From Streptomyces halobius (GTDB taxonomy: Bacteria > Actinomycetota > Actinomycetes > Streptomycetales > Streptomycetaceae), in the NCBI RefSeq assembly GCF_023277745.1, contig NZ_CP086322.1, forward strand, positions 1,302,001-1,366,000: a DNA stretch of 64,000 nucleotides. The letters are read 5' to 3'. Below are positions 1-8,256 of the stretch, in pieces. Made by a program: the position numbers and the translations under genes. Below the pieces are notes generated by a model, which made no database searches, was not told the DNA's origin, and was given only the letters and a program-made list of their open reading frames with translations. The first letter of the stretch is position 1. The number at the start of each line of letters is the position of its first letter.

Positions 1-63
1 ACCTGCGATGTCCTGCGGTCTATCTGGTGCGGAAATCGCCCTCTACATCGGGGAGTCGCTCCT

Positions 64-1230
64 ATGGCGCTCAAACGTCACGGCTTCGTGCGCCATCGTC
101 GCGCAGTGGGCTTCACGCAGGAGAGCCTGGCTGAGGCGCTGAACGTGGAGCGGTCCACCGTCTCGCGTTGGGAATCGGGCACGTCGGCTCCGCAGCCGTA
201 CATGCGGCCGCGCCTCGCTACCGTCCTGCAGGTGAGCACTGAGGATCTGAGCGAGCTCCTCGTGTTGGCGTCGGAGGAAGAGGCGCCGGCCACCGAGCGG
301 ACCCAGTACGCGATGCGGTACCCGTCACGAGTGGACCTCGTCACGATCGCCGAGCTCCGGGGCGGCATGCAGACGCTCGCAGAGCGCTATGACCGGATGC
401 CCTCCGCCACCCTGCTCGCCCAAGCGGGGCAGCACGTCAGCCAGGTCGCGTTCCTCGCCGGCGAAGCACCAGCGGGCCGCGTACAGCGCGAGATGCGCGT
501 CCTCCAGGCCGACGCCGCCACCTTCATGGGACAACTGGTCTGGGACGCTTCACAACGGCACGACCACGCGACCGCGCGGTCGTACTACGCGCAGAGCGTC
601 AATGTGGCGCGGCATCTGCGCGACCGGACCGCAGAGGGTCACGCTCTCTTACGTACGTGCTACGTAGCTCTCTATGGCGCCAACGACTACCGCGAAGGGC
701 TCAGCCTCGCGCTGGAAACGGCTCGTACGACGCGGTACACAAGTCACGTACTGACCGGTCTTGCCATGCTGCATGCCGCCGAAGCCCATGCCTTCCTCGG
801 AGAGGGCCGCGAATGCGAGCGCGCGCTGGCCGGTGCGGAGAGGCATCTGGAACAGGCCCACAGCGCGGATGCCGCCTATGATCTCCTCTCTCCCACGCAT
901 TTCGGACGGATGGCGGGCTCCTGCTACCTCACCCTCGGCGACTACCGCAGGGCCCAACGGCTTCTTGAGATGACTGCGGTGGAGTTGCAGGACCGGCGCA
1001 AGTCCCGTGCGATCGTCTTGGGCAATCTCGCACTGTCCTGGATCCGCAGCGGAGAGCTCGATGCCGCGCTGGCCACCTTCAACGATGCCGTAAACGAACT
1101 GCACGGCACGCGCGGAGGTGGTGGGATGAACGTCGTCTTCCGCGCTGCCCGCGAGCTGCGTCCCTGGCGGAGCGAGCCGGCGGTGCAGGAGGCGCAGGAC
1201 CGGCTGATGGCTCTGATGGAAGCGGCGTGA
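64..1230 (+). CDS. XRE-family regulator with TPR-like C-terminal half
   Basis: Predicted cytoplasmic DNA-binding regulator of 388 residues. An N-terminal helix-turn-helix (about residues 10-65) contains the XRE pattern GFTQESLAEALNVERSTVSRWE. The remainder is alanine-rich helical sequence resembling tetratricopeptide repeats (GHALLRTCYVALYGANDYREGL, NLALSWIRSGELDAALATF). Streptomyces carry many such XRE-TPR proteins and their ligands are mostly unknown. The start is supported by GGGAG 7-8 bases upstream. The stop codon overlaps a GTG and the next gene begins 11 bases later, so the two are probably cotranscribed. No ligand or target can be named from sequence. Confidence 0.85.
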   Translation: MALKRHGFVRHRRAVGFTQESLAEALNVERSTVSRWESGTSAPQPYMRPRLATVLQVSTEDLSELLVLASEEEAPATERTQYAMRYPSRVDLVTIAELRGGMQTLAERYDRMPSATLLAQAGQHVSQVAFLAGEAPAGRVQREMRVLQADAATFMGQLVWDASQRHDHATARSYYAQSVNVARHLRDRTAEGHALLRTCYVALYGANDYREGLSLALETARTTRYTSHVLTGLAMLHAAEAHAFLGEGRECERALAGAERHLEQAHSADAAYDLLSPTHFGRMAGSCYLTLGDYRRAQRLLEMTAVELQDRRKSRAIVLGNLALSWIRSGELDAALATFNDAVNELHGTRGGGGMNVVFRAARELRPWRSEPAVQEAQDRLMALMEAA

Positions 1231-1241
1231 AGGGAACCGGC

Positions 1242-1973
1242 ATGCCCACACAGGTGGATCAGGAAAAGCAGCAGGTGCGCGAGCGTGTATGGGACCTGCT
1301 CGATAAGGCCGACGCAGTCCACGATGCATCGGTCCATGGCCGTATCCCGAACTTCAAGGGCGCTGATCGAGCTGCGGGCCGGCTGGCGAGCCTGCCGCAG
1401 TGGCACTCTGCTCACGTCATCAAAGCGGTACCGGACAAGGCCCAGCTCCCGGTGCGCGCCCGTGCGCTCGCTGAAGGCAAGACCGTGTTCATGGCCGTGC
1501 CCAAGCTCGCCGATCCACGCCCCTTCTACCTGCTGGATCCGGCGGCACTGACGGTTCCACCCGCCGAAGCGGCGTCGAGCAAGGTCGCCGCCTCCATCGC
1601 TCCCAAGGTCGATGTCGAGTCTCTGCGCTCTGTCGATCTGGTGGTGGTCGGAAGCGTCGCGGTCAACCGGGCAGGCGTACGCATCGGCAAGGGCGCCGGC
1701 TACTCGGACCTCGAATTCGCCTTCCTGATGGAGGCCGGACTCATCAGCCCGGAGACGGTTGTCGTGACCACCGTCCACGCGCTGCAGGTACTGGACGAGG
1801 AGCTTCCTGCCACGGGGCACGACTTCGGCGTGGATCTGATCGTCACGCCCGACGAGATCATCACCTGCCGCGACCCGCACCGCCCGACGGGACTGGTGTG
1901 GGAGCACCTGGACGCGAAGAAGATCGCTTCCATCCCGGTCCTGGCCACTCGCGCCCCTTCCGCTGGGCGCTGA
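1242..1973 (+). CDS. 5-formyltetrahydrofolate cyclo-ligase family protein
   Basis: Resembles the 5-FTHF cyclo-ligase (MTHFS) fold, which in characterised members converts 5-formyl-THF to 5,10-methenyl-THF with ATP. The family pattern near the C-terminus is visible as VRIGKGAGYSDLEFAFL, preceded by a basic N-terminal helical part. The ATG at 1242 is preferred to the in-frame GTG at 1227 because AAGGGA sits about 6 bases before it. It is about 243 residues, somewhat longer than classical enzymes, and belongs to the actinobacterial branch often beside XRE regulators, so the real substrate may differ. It follows the XRE gene in a probable two-gene operon. Confidence 0.75.
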   Translation: MPTQVDQEKQQVRERVWDLLDKADAVHDASVHGRIPNFKGADRAAGRLASLPQWHSAHVIKAVPDKAQLPVRARALAEGKTVFMAVPKLADPRPFYLLDPAALTVPPAEAASSKVAASIAPKVDVESLRSVDLVVVGSVAVNRAGVRIGKGAGYSDLEFAFLMEAGLISPETVVVTTVHALQVLDEELPATGHDFGVDLIVTPDEIITCRDPHRPTGLVWEHLDAKKIASIPVLATRAPSAGR

Positions 1974-1994
1974 GCTGGTGGGCGCCGGCGAACA

Positions 1995-2027
1995 GTCCCT
2001 GCCGAGGCCAATAGCCCCGGCAGGGAC
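1995..2027. terminator. Hairpin between convergent genes
   Basis: Perfect 10-bp inverted repeat GTCCCTGCCG / CGGCAGGGAC with a 13-nt loop. It lies between the rightward cyclo-ligase gene and the leftward relaxase gene, so it could terminate both. There is no U-tract, as is usual in Streptomyces. Confidence 0.7.
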
Positions 2028-2050
2028 GGACTCAGGCCAGGTGCTCGGCC

Positions 2051-3766
2051 TCAGCGACGCCGATGCCGCGCGCCCGCAGGCCCAAACTGGTGCGGGGGAA
2101 GTGGCTCGGGTTGGGCAGGGCGTGCAGCTCGGATCCCAGTGGTGCTTTGGGCTTGGGCGGCCAGGGCCTGGGCGCTGGGGGCCGGCCTTGCGCTGAGGCG
2201 TTGGACGCGCCAGGCGAGGGTCCGCGCTGGTGAATAGGTGTCGTCCAGTGTCCGCTGGTCGGCTGCCTGTTGGAGGAGCCTGGCGGGTATATGCCCTGCG
2301 GCTTCCGCCTCTGCGAGCGCGGTGGCCAGAGCGCCCCACGCGGGGTCGTCGAGGACCCGCTGAGCATGGGCGGGGACGGCCTCCCATATCTGGCGGGCGA
2401 ACCCGTCGACCGTCTGCTGGGGCGGCTTGCGCTGGGCCATGGCAACCAGGGGAGCGGCAGCCGCCTGGTCGTACGCGGTCTGCAGGTGTACGAGGGTCTC
2501 GTGTGCGGCGATGACCTGCTGGTCGTGCTGGCGTTGTTGGTGCCAGCGGGCGGCGGCGATGACGACGAGGACGGCCGCGTCGAGGAACATCGCGAGGACA
2601 GCGCCGTCGCCCGTGACGGGATGAGAGCGCATGGTGCGGACGGCTCCGCGCAGGGCACGTGCATGCTGGTCGTTGTTGCGGATGCGGGAGCGGGTGGCGC
2701 GCTCGAAGGCGATGGCGGCGTGCTGGAGCTGGGGCCGGATGTCTTTAGGTGCGAGGCGGGGCAGTGCGTCGAGTGCTTCTCCGAAGGCGGCGAGGTGCGC
2801 CTGGGCGGCTTCGTCGTCACCCTGGTCGAGGTGGTGGGGGATGCGTTCGGCGGCGGCGGTGGCCTGGTGCCAGGGGTTGGGCCTGCGCGGGCCCGGTTGC
2901 TGGTCGGTGGGCTGGAGATCAGTGACGGCCAGGCGCTGTTGAATTTTGGGGAGGGACAGGTCCGGGGCGAGTTCGGAGCCGGAGAACCAGATGGGCTCGC
3001 CTGCGGCGTTGGTGTCGCCTTCGAGGGCGACCTTGTAGCCGCGCAGGTCGCCGGAGGGGAAGTGCTGGACCTCGATGCGGACGCTGCCCAGGTCGGTGAG
3101 CAGGCGGAGGAACTCCTCGGTGCTGGCGGCGACCGCCACGGAGGTGCGGACGGTGGTGCGCAGGCGTTCGCGTGCGGTCTGCTGCTGGCCTGCGCGGCGG
3201 GCCTTTTCCTGTTCGGCTCGGGTGGGGCGTTTGGCTGCGGTGCGGTCGCCGCGTACAACCTGGAACAGTCCGTATTCCTCCTCGATGGCGGCCAGTTCCT
3301 TGTCCGCGGTGAGGTAGTCGTTCCAGTGCCGTGCCGTGCGCAGGTCGCCGCGGACTTTGGTGGCGGCGATGTGGATGTGGTCCGGTGCGTGGCGCACCGC
3401 GACCCAGCGGCAGCCGTCCGGGTCGCCTCCGGGCGCGATGCCGGTGGCTGCAACGACGCGGCGGGCGATGTCGGCCCACTCCTCGTCGCTGAGGATGCGG
3501 TCGGTCTTGGCAGCGCGGATCGAGCAGTGCCACATGTGCTTCTCGGGTGCACGGCCGAGCCGCCTTGCCTGTTTGACGTGTAGGTCGAGGTCGGCCACGA
3601 GGAGCTTCTTAGTGGCGGCGAAGTCGTCAGCGCGTCCGGGGTCGGGGGCGAAGCCGTCCCAGGAGGCGACCAGGTGCGGGTCGGTGTGGTCCTTGGCCTT
3701 CTTCGTGTCGAACAGGTACCGGACCAGGCCCGCGGTGTCCTTGCCGCTGCTGATCTTCGCGATCAT
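2051..3766 (-). CDS. Relaxase / mobilization nuclease
   Basis: A 571-residue conjugative relaxase, expected to nick oriT and attach covalently to the 5' end through an N-terminal tyrosine. The first 180 residues form the relaxase domain: MIAKISSGKDTAGLVRYLFD at the start (Tyr17 is a candidate nucleophile), MWHCSIR around residue 80, and the metal-binding three-histidine motif HAPDHIHIAA (His126, His130, His132). The C-terminal two thirds is Arg/Ala/Gln-rich helical sequence without a recognisable helicase. The start overlaps the MobC-like stop by ATGA, so translation is coupled. Classical Streptomyces elements move double-stranded DNA by TraB, so a relaxase-type module is noteworthy here. Confidence 0.9.
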   Translation of the reverse strand: MIAKISSGKDTAGLVRYLFDTKKAKDHTDPHLVASWDGFAPDPGRADDFAATKKLLVADLDLHVKQARRLGRAPEKHMWHCSIRAAKTDRILSDEEWADIARRVVAATGIAPGGDPDGCRWVAVRHAPDHIHIAATKVRGDLRTARHWNDYLTADKELAAIEEEYGLFQVVRGDRTAAKRPTRAEQEKARRAGQQQTARERLRTTVRTSVAVAASTEEFLRLLTDLGSVRIEVQHFPSGDLRGYKVALEGDTNAAGEPIWFSGSELAPDLSLPKIQQRLAVTDLQPTDQQPGPRRPNPWHQATAAAERIPHHLDQGDDEAAQAHLAAFGEALDALPRLAPKDIRPQLQHAAIAFERATRSRIRNNDQHARALRGAVRTMRSHPVTGDGAVLAMFLDAAVLVVIAAARWHQQRQHDQQVIAAHETLVHLQTAYDQAAAAPLVAMAQRKPPQQTVDGFARQIWEAVPAHAQRVLDDPAWGALATALAEAEAAGHIPARLLQQAADQRTLDDTYSPARTLAWRVQRLSARPAPSAQALAAQAQSTTGIRAARPAQPEPLPPHQFGPAGARHRRR

Positions 3767-4281
3767 CAGGCCGCCTTCTTCGCCACGGCCTGGTTCGCCG
3801 CCGCCGCGATGTGGCCGACTGCGGTGCCGACCGCGGTCACGGTGTGCTCGGCCTGGGCCAAAGTGGCGGTATCCCCAGGGTGTGGATCGCCGCCGGAGTT
3901 GAGCTTCTTGGCGATCTGGTTGATGTTGTGGCCGATCTGGGCGACCTGGCGGCGCAGGGTGTTGAGCTCGTCGATGTAGTCGTCGAGTTGGGTGCGCTGG
4001 CCGGGCAGGGTGAGATCACCGTGGACGTGAGCCATGACGACGGCGCCGACGTAGTGGGCGCCGGCGATGTTCAGTGACCGGGCCGCGGCGAGGATCTTGG
4101 TTTTCTCGTCGACGCTGTAGCGCACGTCGACGCGTTCTTTGCGCCGCACGTCTTCGCGCTTGCGACGGCGGGCGACACGGTGCACGGCGGCGGCGTCGGA
4201 GGCACGCGGCAGCGACACAGCGCTGGCGTCGACGGGCTGTTCCCCCTCGGGCACCCCCTGGTGCCCGAACGCCTCCGCCAC
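3766..4281 (-). CDS. MobC-like relaxosome accessory protein
   Basis: Small helical DNA-binding protein, 171 residues with a GTG start. It matches the MobC/relaxosome accessory type: basic ribbon-helix-helix-like part (RKERVDVRYSVDEKTKILAAARSL) followed by ELNTLRRQVAQIGHNINQIAKKLNSGG, the segment typical of proteins that help relaxases load at oriT. It overlaps the relaxase by 4 bases. The N-terminal boundary is uncertain. An upstream ATG at 4408 in another frame (MHDPQRELLTPQLEM) runs into the same region across a C6 run at 4281-4286, so a frameshift or a later GTG start are both possible. Strong inverted repeats surround the start. Confidence 0.8.
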   Translation of the reverse strand: MAEAFGHQGVPEGEQPVDASAVSLPRASDAAAVHRVARRRKREDVRRKERVDVRYSVDEKTKILAAARSLNIAGAHYVGAVVMAHVHGDLTLPGQRTQLDDYIDELNTLRRQVAQIGHNINQIAKKLNSGGDPHPGDTATLAQAEHTVTAVGTAVGHIAAAANQAVAKKAA

Positions 4282-4297
4282 CCCCCGGGGCGGAGGC
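4247..4297. repeat. Two adjacent hairpins at the 5' end of the mobC-like gene
   Basis: First hairpin: TCGGGCACC (4247-4255) and GGTGCCCGA (4260-4268) with a 4-nt loop. Second: GCCTCCGCC (4271-4279) and GGCGGAGGC (4289-4297) with a 9-nt loop. Paired inverted repeats beside a relaxase operon are what an oriT or a translational attenuator would look like; the sequence alone does not decide. Confidence 0.6.
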
Positions 4298-4457
4298 TTC
4301 CCCGTGGGGTCGGCCCTTGGACGGTCCAGCGGGATACCTTGCTGCGCTGTTCAGGGCGGTGGTCATCTCCAGCTGGGGGGTGAGGAGTTCGCGTTGCGGG
4401 TCGTGCATGGGTTGGTTCTCCGAGGGTGCTGGTGTCGGGTGCTTCGCTGTGCGCGGC

Positions 4458-4495
4458 CCCCGTGTCCCCGCGCTTGTCTGTACGGGGACACGGGG
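4458..4495. repeat. 13-bp perfect inverted repeat between DUF2637 and mobC-like genes
   Basis: CCCCGTGTCCCCG (4458-4470) pairs perfectly with CGGGGACACGGGG (4483-4495) across a 12-nt loop. It lies in the 250-bp gap downstream of the DUF2637 gene and upstream of the mobC-like gene. It could be a terminator for the upstream gene or an arm of oriT. Confidence 0.65.
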
Positions 4496-4531
4496 TGAGC
4501 CAGGATGGCGCGATCAGTGCGATCGCAGGGG

Positions 4532-5515
4532 TCAGGCGGTGCCGACGGGGGCTGTGTCGAGTTCCCTCTGCCGCTGGGAGGCGGCTTCGTCGAGTTCGGC
4601 CTGAAGGATGTCCTTGATCTTGTCCGCCTCCGTCCTGCCGATGGTCAGGTCTCTGCTACGGAACGTGGCTTCGATGTGGCGGCGCGAGGCGCGGCCCTTG
4701 CGCCCCAGTGGCGCGGTGCGCGCGATGGCGAGTCGTTCGGGAGAGATTTCGCTGGGCTCGTGACCCTGCGGTTCGGCGGAGGATTGCGGGGCCTCAGCCA
4801 CTTCGGCGGTGTCCGAAGCCACGTCGGCAGAATCCCGCGCCACGTCGGCGGGGCCGTGAGCCACGTCAGCGGCAGTTGGCTCCGGTGCGGCGGGAGCATC
4901 GTCAACGGGGGCAGGGGTCTCGGCACCGTCGGAGCCGTTGTGGCTGTGACTGGCGAGGTTGTAGCGCTCTGTGGCGTCGGGCTCCTGGGGCCGAGGAGTG
5001 GGGTGGCGGTGGATGACGATGTAGAGGTGGACAGCGCCGGCCAAGGCGAGTGGGGCGATGGCCGACAGAGCGCCGACGGTGACGTCGTCGAGCCGGAGGC
5101 CGTCGCCTGGGCGGGCCTGCTGGTTGAGGCGGACGGCGTGCAGGGCGTTGGCCCAGATGCTCGTGACGGTGGCCGCACCGACGAGCGCCCATACGTACGC
5201 GCGGGAGAGCGTCGGGGCGGTGCGCAGCATGAGCAGGGCGCCGACGCCGATGGCGATGAACCCGTCGATCACGAGCGGGAAGGCGTAGGTGAGCAGTCCG
5301 CGGATGTGGATGGCGACGGCCATCTGCCGCAGGGCGTCGTAGGAGAGGGCGAAGGCGAACAAGGCGAGCAGAGCGATGCCGGCGCGGATCGCGTCGGTGC
5401 CGCGTATGGCGGTGGTGGGGGCGGGCAAGCGGAGGCACTCCAGGTGGGATTGGGGCGGCGGCCACGGCGCAGGGGCAAGCGAGGGGGCCGCCGTGAGGGT
5501 GGCGTCTCGTACCAC
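4532..5515 (-). CDS. DUF2637 membrane protein
   Basis: A 327-residue protein whose first 170 residues hold about four hydrophobic segments (AIRAGIALLALFAFALSYDA, LLTYAFPLVIDGFIAIGVGA, AYVWALVGAATVTSIW, VGALSAIAPLALAGAVHLYI), the arrangement of the DUF2637 family common in actinobacterial integrative elements and plasmids. The rest is an acidic linker with repeated ADVA units and a basic C-terminal part (AIARTAPLGRKGRASRRHIEATF) that looks like a winged-helix or KorB-type region. A role in DNA transfer or spread is suggested by context but unproven. The start is a GTG without a strong ribosome site. It lies between the DUF3631 and mobilization genes on the same strand. Confidence 0.75.
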   Translation of the reverse strand: MVRDATLTAAPSLAPAPWPPPQSHLECLRLPAPTTAIRGTDAIRAGIALLALFAFALSYDALRQMAVAIHIRGLLTYAFPLVIDGFIAIGVGALLMLRTAPTLSRAYVWALVGAATVTSIWANALHAVRLNQQARPGDGLRLDDVTVGALSAIAPLALAGAVHLYIVIHRHPTPRPQEPDATERYNLASHSHNGSDGAETPAPVDDAPAAPEPTAADVAHGPADVARDSADVASDTAEVAEAPQSSAEPQGHEPSEISPERLAIARTAPLGRKGRASRRHIEATFRSRDLTIGRTEADKIKDILQAELDEAASQRQRELDTAPVGTA

Positions 5516-5564
5516 TCGTTGCGTGCCTGGTCAGGGCAGGTACGAGTGGGGTGGTGATGTCGAC

Positions 5565-5631
5565 TCGACTCGTTGCGGGCCGTTCACTCGTCCCCGCGCT
5601 GACCTGCGCGGGGACGGGTGCGACGAGTCGA
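5565..5631. repeat. Nested inverted repeat (cruciform candidate)
   Basis: An outer pair TCGACTCGT (5565-5573) / ACGAGTCGA (5623-5631) encloses an inner hairpin. The inner stem spans 5585-5620 and has a core GTCCCCGCGC / GCGCGGGGAC with a 6-nt loop, extended by five more pairs including one G-T. It sits in the intergenic gap between the DUF3631 stop and the DUF2637 start. It is a candidate origin (replication or transfer) or a terminator. Confidence 0.6.
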
Positions 5632-5637
5632 GGAGGG

Positions 5638-6966
5638 TCAGGCTGCGACACCGAGGAGAGGCTCAGCCACCGGCTGGGCCGGCCCGACTGGAGGCTTCGG
5701 CGCGGGGCAGTAGCGGGCCCAGGCGTCGAGGAATTGGTTGCGCGCGAAGCCCTTGGCCTGGGTGCCGTCGGGGAAGCGGCGGTTGGCCGAGCTGATGCCG
5801 TAGGGCTTGAGCAGCAGCTGCAGAGCGCGGGCGGTCAGGCCGTTGGGGCCGTACTCGGCCCACGGCGCTTCCTTATCCGCGTTGAGGTGCTCCAGCAGGC
5901 GCTTTGTGCCCAGCACCGCTGGATCGTTCTCGGCGGCGAAGGCCCGGCGGATGCCGACCAGGAGGCGGGTCCGCGTCCCGCCCTCCTCGTCCTGTCCCGC
6001 CTCGTAGTCGGTCATGATGCGGCAGGCGGTGCGGGCGAGCGCGGGCCATTCGCCTCCGGCGAGGTCGGCGACGATCACCAGGGGTTCCCAGGTGTCCGCC
6101 GCGCGGTCCTCGACCGGCATGACCGGCTCCATCTCCATCGCCTGCGCATGCAGCGGCGGCAGCCAGGCGGCGAGCCGGTCGCGGATCGCGTGCAGGGCGG
6201 GGGTGTCCCGGCTGGTGCGGAAGTGCGCCACCTTCTCGCCCGCCGCCCGGCGGCGCATCCGGATGACCACCGACCGGTCCATGATCGTGTCGGGCAGGTC
6301 GTCGATCCCCGCGAGCGCGGCCATGGCGAAGGTGGGGAACTCCTGCACCTTGTGCTCGGGCCCGGACACGCGCAAGGTCGGCCGGTTGCGCTGATGCCCG
6401 GCATTCAGCAGGCCGCGCACCTCCTCGTTCTTCTCCGCCGCTTTGGCAGTGCCGAAGAGGGTGTCGGCCTCGTCGACCAGGAGGGTCGGCGGGTCCTCCT
6501 CGGTGATCGAGCGGAAGATCGCCGCCGCGCTGGCGTTGACCGTGATCAGGCGGTTGTGCACGGTCTCAAGCGCCACCTCCAGCAGCCGCGACTTACCGCA
6601 CCGCTTCTCCGGAGCGACCACCGCCAGACGCGGCGCGTGCTGCCACGCGTGCTGCAGGTGCGTGGCCGCAACCCACAGCGTCACCGCCGTGAGGGCCTCC
6701 TCGCTCGGCAGCACCACGTACCGCTTGAGCTGCGCCCGCAGATCAGCCAGCACCAGGGCGCCTTCGGCCGGCTCCCTGTTGGGTACCTCCTCGGACCCGA
6801 CCGGCGGCGCCTGCTCCTCGGTGCCGTGGGAGCGGTCACCGTGGTCGTCGTTCGCCTCCTCGGCTCCCTCGCCACGCAGGTGCGCGCCGGGCTGACCGGG
6901 GACGGCCGACGTGGGCCAGACCGCATTGGAGGGTGCGGAATAGGGCTCGGGTGTGGCAGGTTGCAT
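5638..6966 (-). CDS. DUF3631 P-loop ATPase of an integrative element
   Basis: Likely replication or maintenance ATPase of the integrative element, 443 residues. Walker A-like APEKRCGKSRLLEVAL and Walker B PTLLVDEADTLFG are followed by SGPEHKVQEFPTFAMAALAGIDDLPDTIMDRSVVIRMRR, the DUF3631 signature seen in primase/helicase-like Rep proteins of actinobacterial elements. The reading frame is open further upstream to 7236, but ATG 6966 is chosen because GAGGAG stands 7 bases before it and the upstream frame only translates repeated operator-like DNA. Same strand as DUF2637 and the mobilization genes; probably one transcription unit. Confidence 0.8.
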   Translation of the reverse strand: MQPATPEPYSAPSNAVWPTSAVPGQPGAHLRGEGAEEANDDHGDRSHGTEEQAPPVGSEEVPNREPAEGALVLADLRAQLKRYVVLPSEEALTAVTLWVAATHLQHAWQHAPRLAVVAPEKRCGKSRLLEVALETVHNRLITVNASAAAIFRSITEEDPPTLLVDEADTLFGTAKAAEKNEEVRGLLNAGHQRNRPTLRVSGPEHKVQEFPTFAMAALAGIDDLPDTIMDRSVVIRMRRRAAGEKVAHFRTSRDTPALHAIRDRLAAWLPPLHAQAMEMEPVMPVEDRAADTWEPLVIVADLAGGEWPALARTACRIMTDYEAGQDEEGGTRTRLLVGIRRAFAAENDPAVLGTKRLLEHLNADKEAPWAEYGPNGLTARALQLLLKPYGISSANRRFPDGTQAKGFARNQFLDAWARYCPAPKPPVGPAQPVAEPLLGVAA

Positions 6967-7086
6967 CAGGCAGCTCCTCGTCTGGCGGTGGCGGGCTCGC
7001 ACGCCCTTGCCGCCGGGTTGGTTCACTTCAAGCCGTGCAGGGGAGTTGTGAGGGCCTCCGGCGTCGCACCGCCGGGGGCCCGCTTT

Positions 7087-7149
7087 GTTCCCCGGGGGAA
7101 CGCCGGGGTTGTTCCCTGGAGGAACACCTGGGGCGTGCCCTGAGGGAAC
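7087..7149. promoter_or_regulatory. Three 15-bp palindromic boxes spaced exactly 24 bp
   Basis: GTTCCCCGGGGGAAC (7087-7101), GTTCCCTGGAGGAAC (7111-7125) and GTGCCCTGAGGGAAC (7135-7149) have start-to-start spacing of 24 bp each. They lie between the Xis-like gene and the DUF3631 start. Iterated, helically phased palindromes upstream of a replication-type ATPase fit iterons or a cooperative operator. Confidence 0.75.
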
Positions 7150-7232
7150 ACGGACAGTACGTCCACGCCTGTCCACAGTCCAGCGTTTCTGTGTCAGCTC
7201 AGCGCAGAAGCGTCTGCTACGGACGCGTCCCC

Positions 7233-7463
7233 TCATGCGGCCAGGCCCAGCAACTCGAGCAGGTCGGCGGTCACGACCCGGTACGCCTTACCCAGGCGCA
7301 GCACCTTGCACGGGTACTGGCCGCGCTTCGCCAGGGCGTAGCCCTTGCTCCGCCCCAGCCCCAGTGCCCGGTTGCCGGTGTCCAGGTCAACAGCGGCAGG
7401 CAGGGCCAGCAGCTCCTCCCGGGTCATGCCCTTCGGCGGGCTGGTGATCTCGTCGTCGCGCAT
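7233..7463 (-). CDS. Small helix-turn-helix protein, Xis-like
   Basis: A 76-residue basic protein of the excisionase/MerR-like winged-helix type. MTREELLALPAAVDLDTGNRALGLGRSKGYALAKRGQYP gives the helix-turn-helix, followed by KVLRLGKAYRVVTADLLELLGL (the wing and last helix). Such proteins commonly direct excision with the element's integrase or act as local regulators. Start ATG 7463 has GGAG about 6 bases upstream; two further in-frame ATGs exist (7475 and one at MTREE). It is divergent from the XRE regulator. Confidence 0.8.
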   Translation of the reverse strand: MRDDEITSPPKGMTREELLALPAAVDLDTGNRALGLGRSKGYALAKRGQYPCKVLRLGKAYRVVTADLLELLGLAA

Positions 7464-7534
7464 GCGGCGCTCCATCCATAGCTGAGCCCTCGGCGAACAC
7501 GGTGATCGCGTCCGTCTCCAGGCATGAAAACAAC

Positions 7535-7569
7535 TCTCTGACCAGAGATATTGTGTCTACATGACACAA
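7535..7569 (+). promoter_or_regulatory. Divergent operator region with two inverted repeats
   Basis: TCTCTG-AC-CAGAGA (7535-7548) is followed by TTGTGTC-TACAT-GACACAA (7551-7569), whose second arm overlaps the ATG of the XRE gene. No Shine-Dalgarno precedes that ATG, so the transcript may be leaderless. The layout suggests autoregulation by the XRE protein and control of the divergent Xis-like gene. Confidence 0.6.
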
Positions 7570-8256
7570 CGCGATTTCGATGATGGATTCCATGACGAAT
7601 ACGAAGACGAGGACGACGTCCCGGCATGGGCCGACCAGGTGCAGGCCACCGTGGCCGCCGAGGTCCGGCGCCGAAGGAAGGAATTGCGCATGAGCGCCCA
7701 GGACCTGGCCGACGCCTGCGCGGAGATCGGGTACCCGATCCCCCGCAACGTGATCGCCAACATGGAGTCCGGCCGCCGCGCCGTAATCCCCCTCGTTGAG
7801 GTCATGGTCCTCGCCAAGGCCCTGCGCATCCCGCCGGTCTGCCTTCTCTACCCGATCGGATACGTCGACCAGGTCCACCAACTCCCCTTCCAGGCGCCGG
7901 TATCGCCCGGGGAGGCGATGGCCTGGTTCACCGGCAACACCGATGACCGTGACACGAAGAACTCCATGCTCAGCCGCTTCCGCGCCCACGCCCGCGATCA
8001 ACGCGCTGCCCTGGCAGCCCTGGAAGGCGAGAAACGCGAACGCTGGAACGCGGAGACTGCCGCCACCTCCGCCGAACGGGACGAGGCCCAGCTCGACCAA
8101 GCCGACTACGCCGAAATGGCCGTACTTGCCAAGTACCGGCTCCGCCAACTCCGCATCGCCATCCGCGAAGGCGGCGCCACACCACCCCACCTTCCCACCG
8201 CACTGGCCGACGTGGACCCTCTCGTCGGCAACACCACTGAGGAGGACAGCCTTTGA
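7561..8256 (+). CDS. XRE-family regulator of the integrative element
   Basis: A 231-residue helix-turn-helix regulator. After an acidic N-terminus (HDEYEDEDDVPAW), residues 28-95 form the DNA-binding domain (EVRRRRKELRMSAQDLADAC, NVIANMESGRRAVIPLVEVMVLAKALRIPP). The C-terminal part is a helical, charged segment likely used for dimerisation. This arrangement directly upstream of the integrase is typical for actinobacterial integrative elements. The stop TGA overlaps the TTG start of the integrase. Confidence 0.85.
   Translation: MTQRDFDDGFHDEYEDEDDVPAWADQVQATVAAEVRRRRKELRMSAQDLADACAEIGYPIPRNVIANMESGRRAVIPLVEVMVLAKALRIPPVCLLYPIGYVDQVHQLPFQAPVSPGEAMAWFTGNTDDRDTKNSMLSRFRAHARDQRAALAALEGEKRERWNAETAATSAERDEAQLDQADYAEMAVLAKYRLRQLRIAIREGGATPPHLPTALADVDPLVGNTTEEDSL

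Noticed and set aside
942..2387. Long open frame on the minus strand (481 codons)
   Set aside because: It overlaps two well supported genes on the other strand and has Arg/Pro-rich composition typical of antisense frames in GC-rich DNA.
7087..7149. A repeat-containing N-terminus (PPGNNPGVPPGNK) of the DUF3631 protein
   Set aside because: The peptide repeat is only the translation of phased palindromes; ATG 6966 with GAGGAG is a better start.
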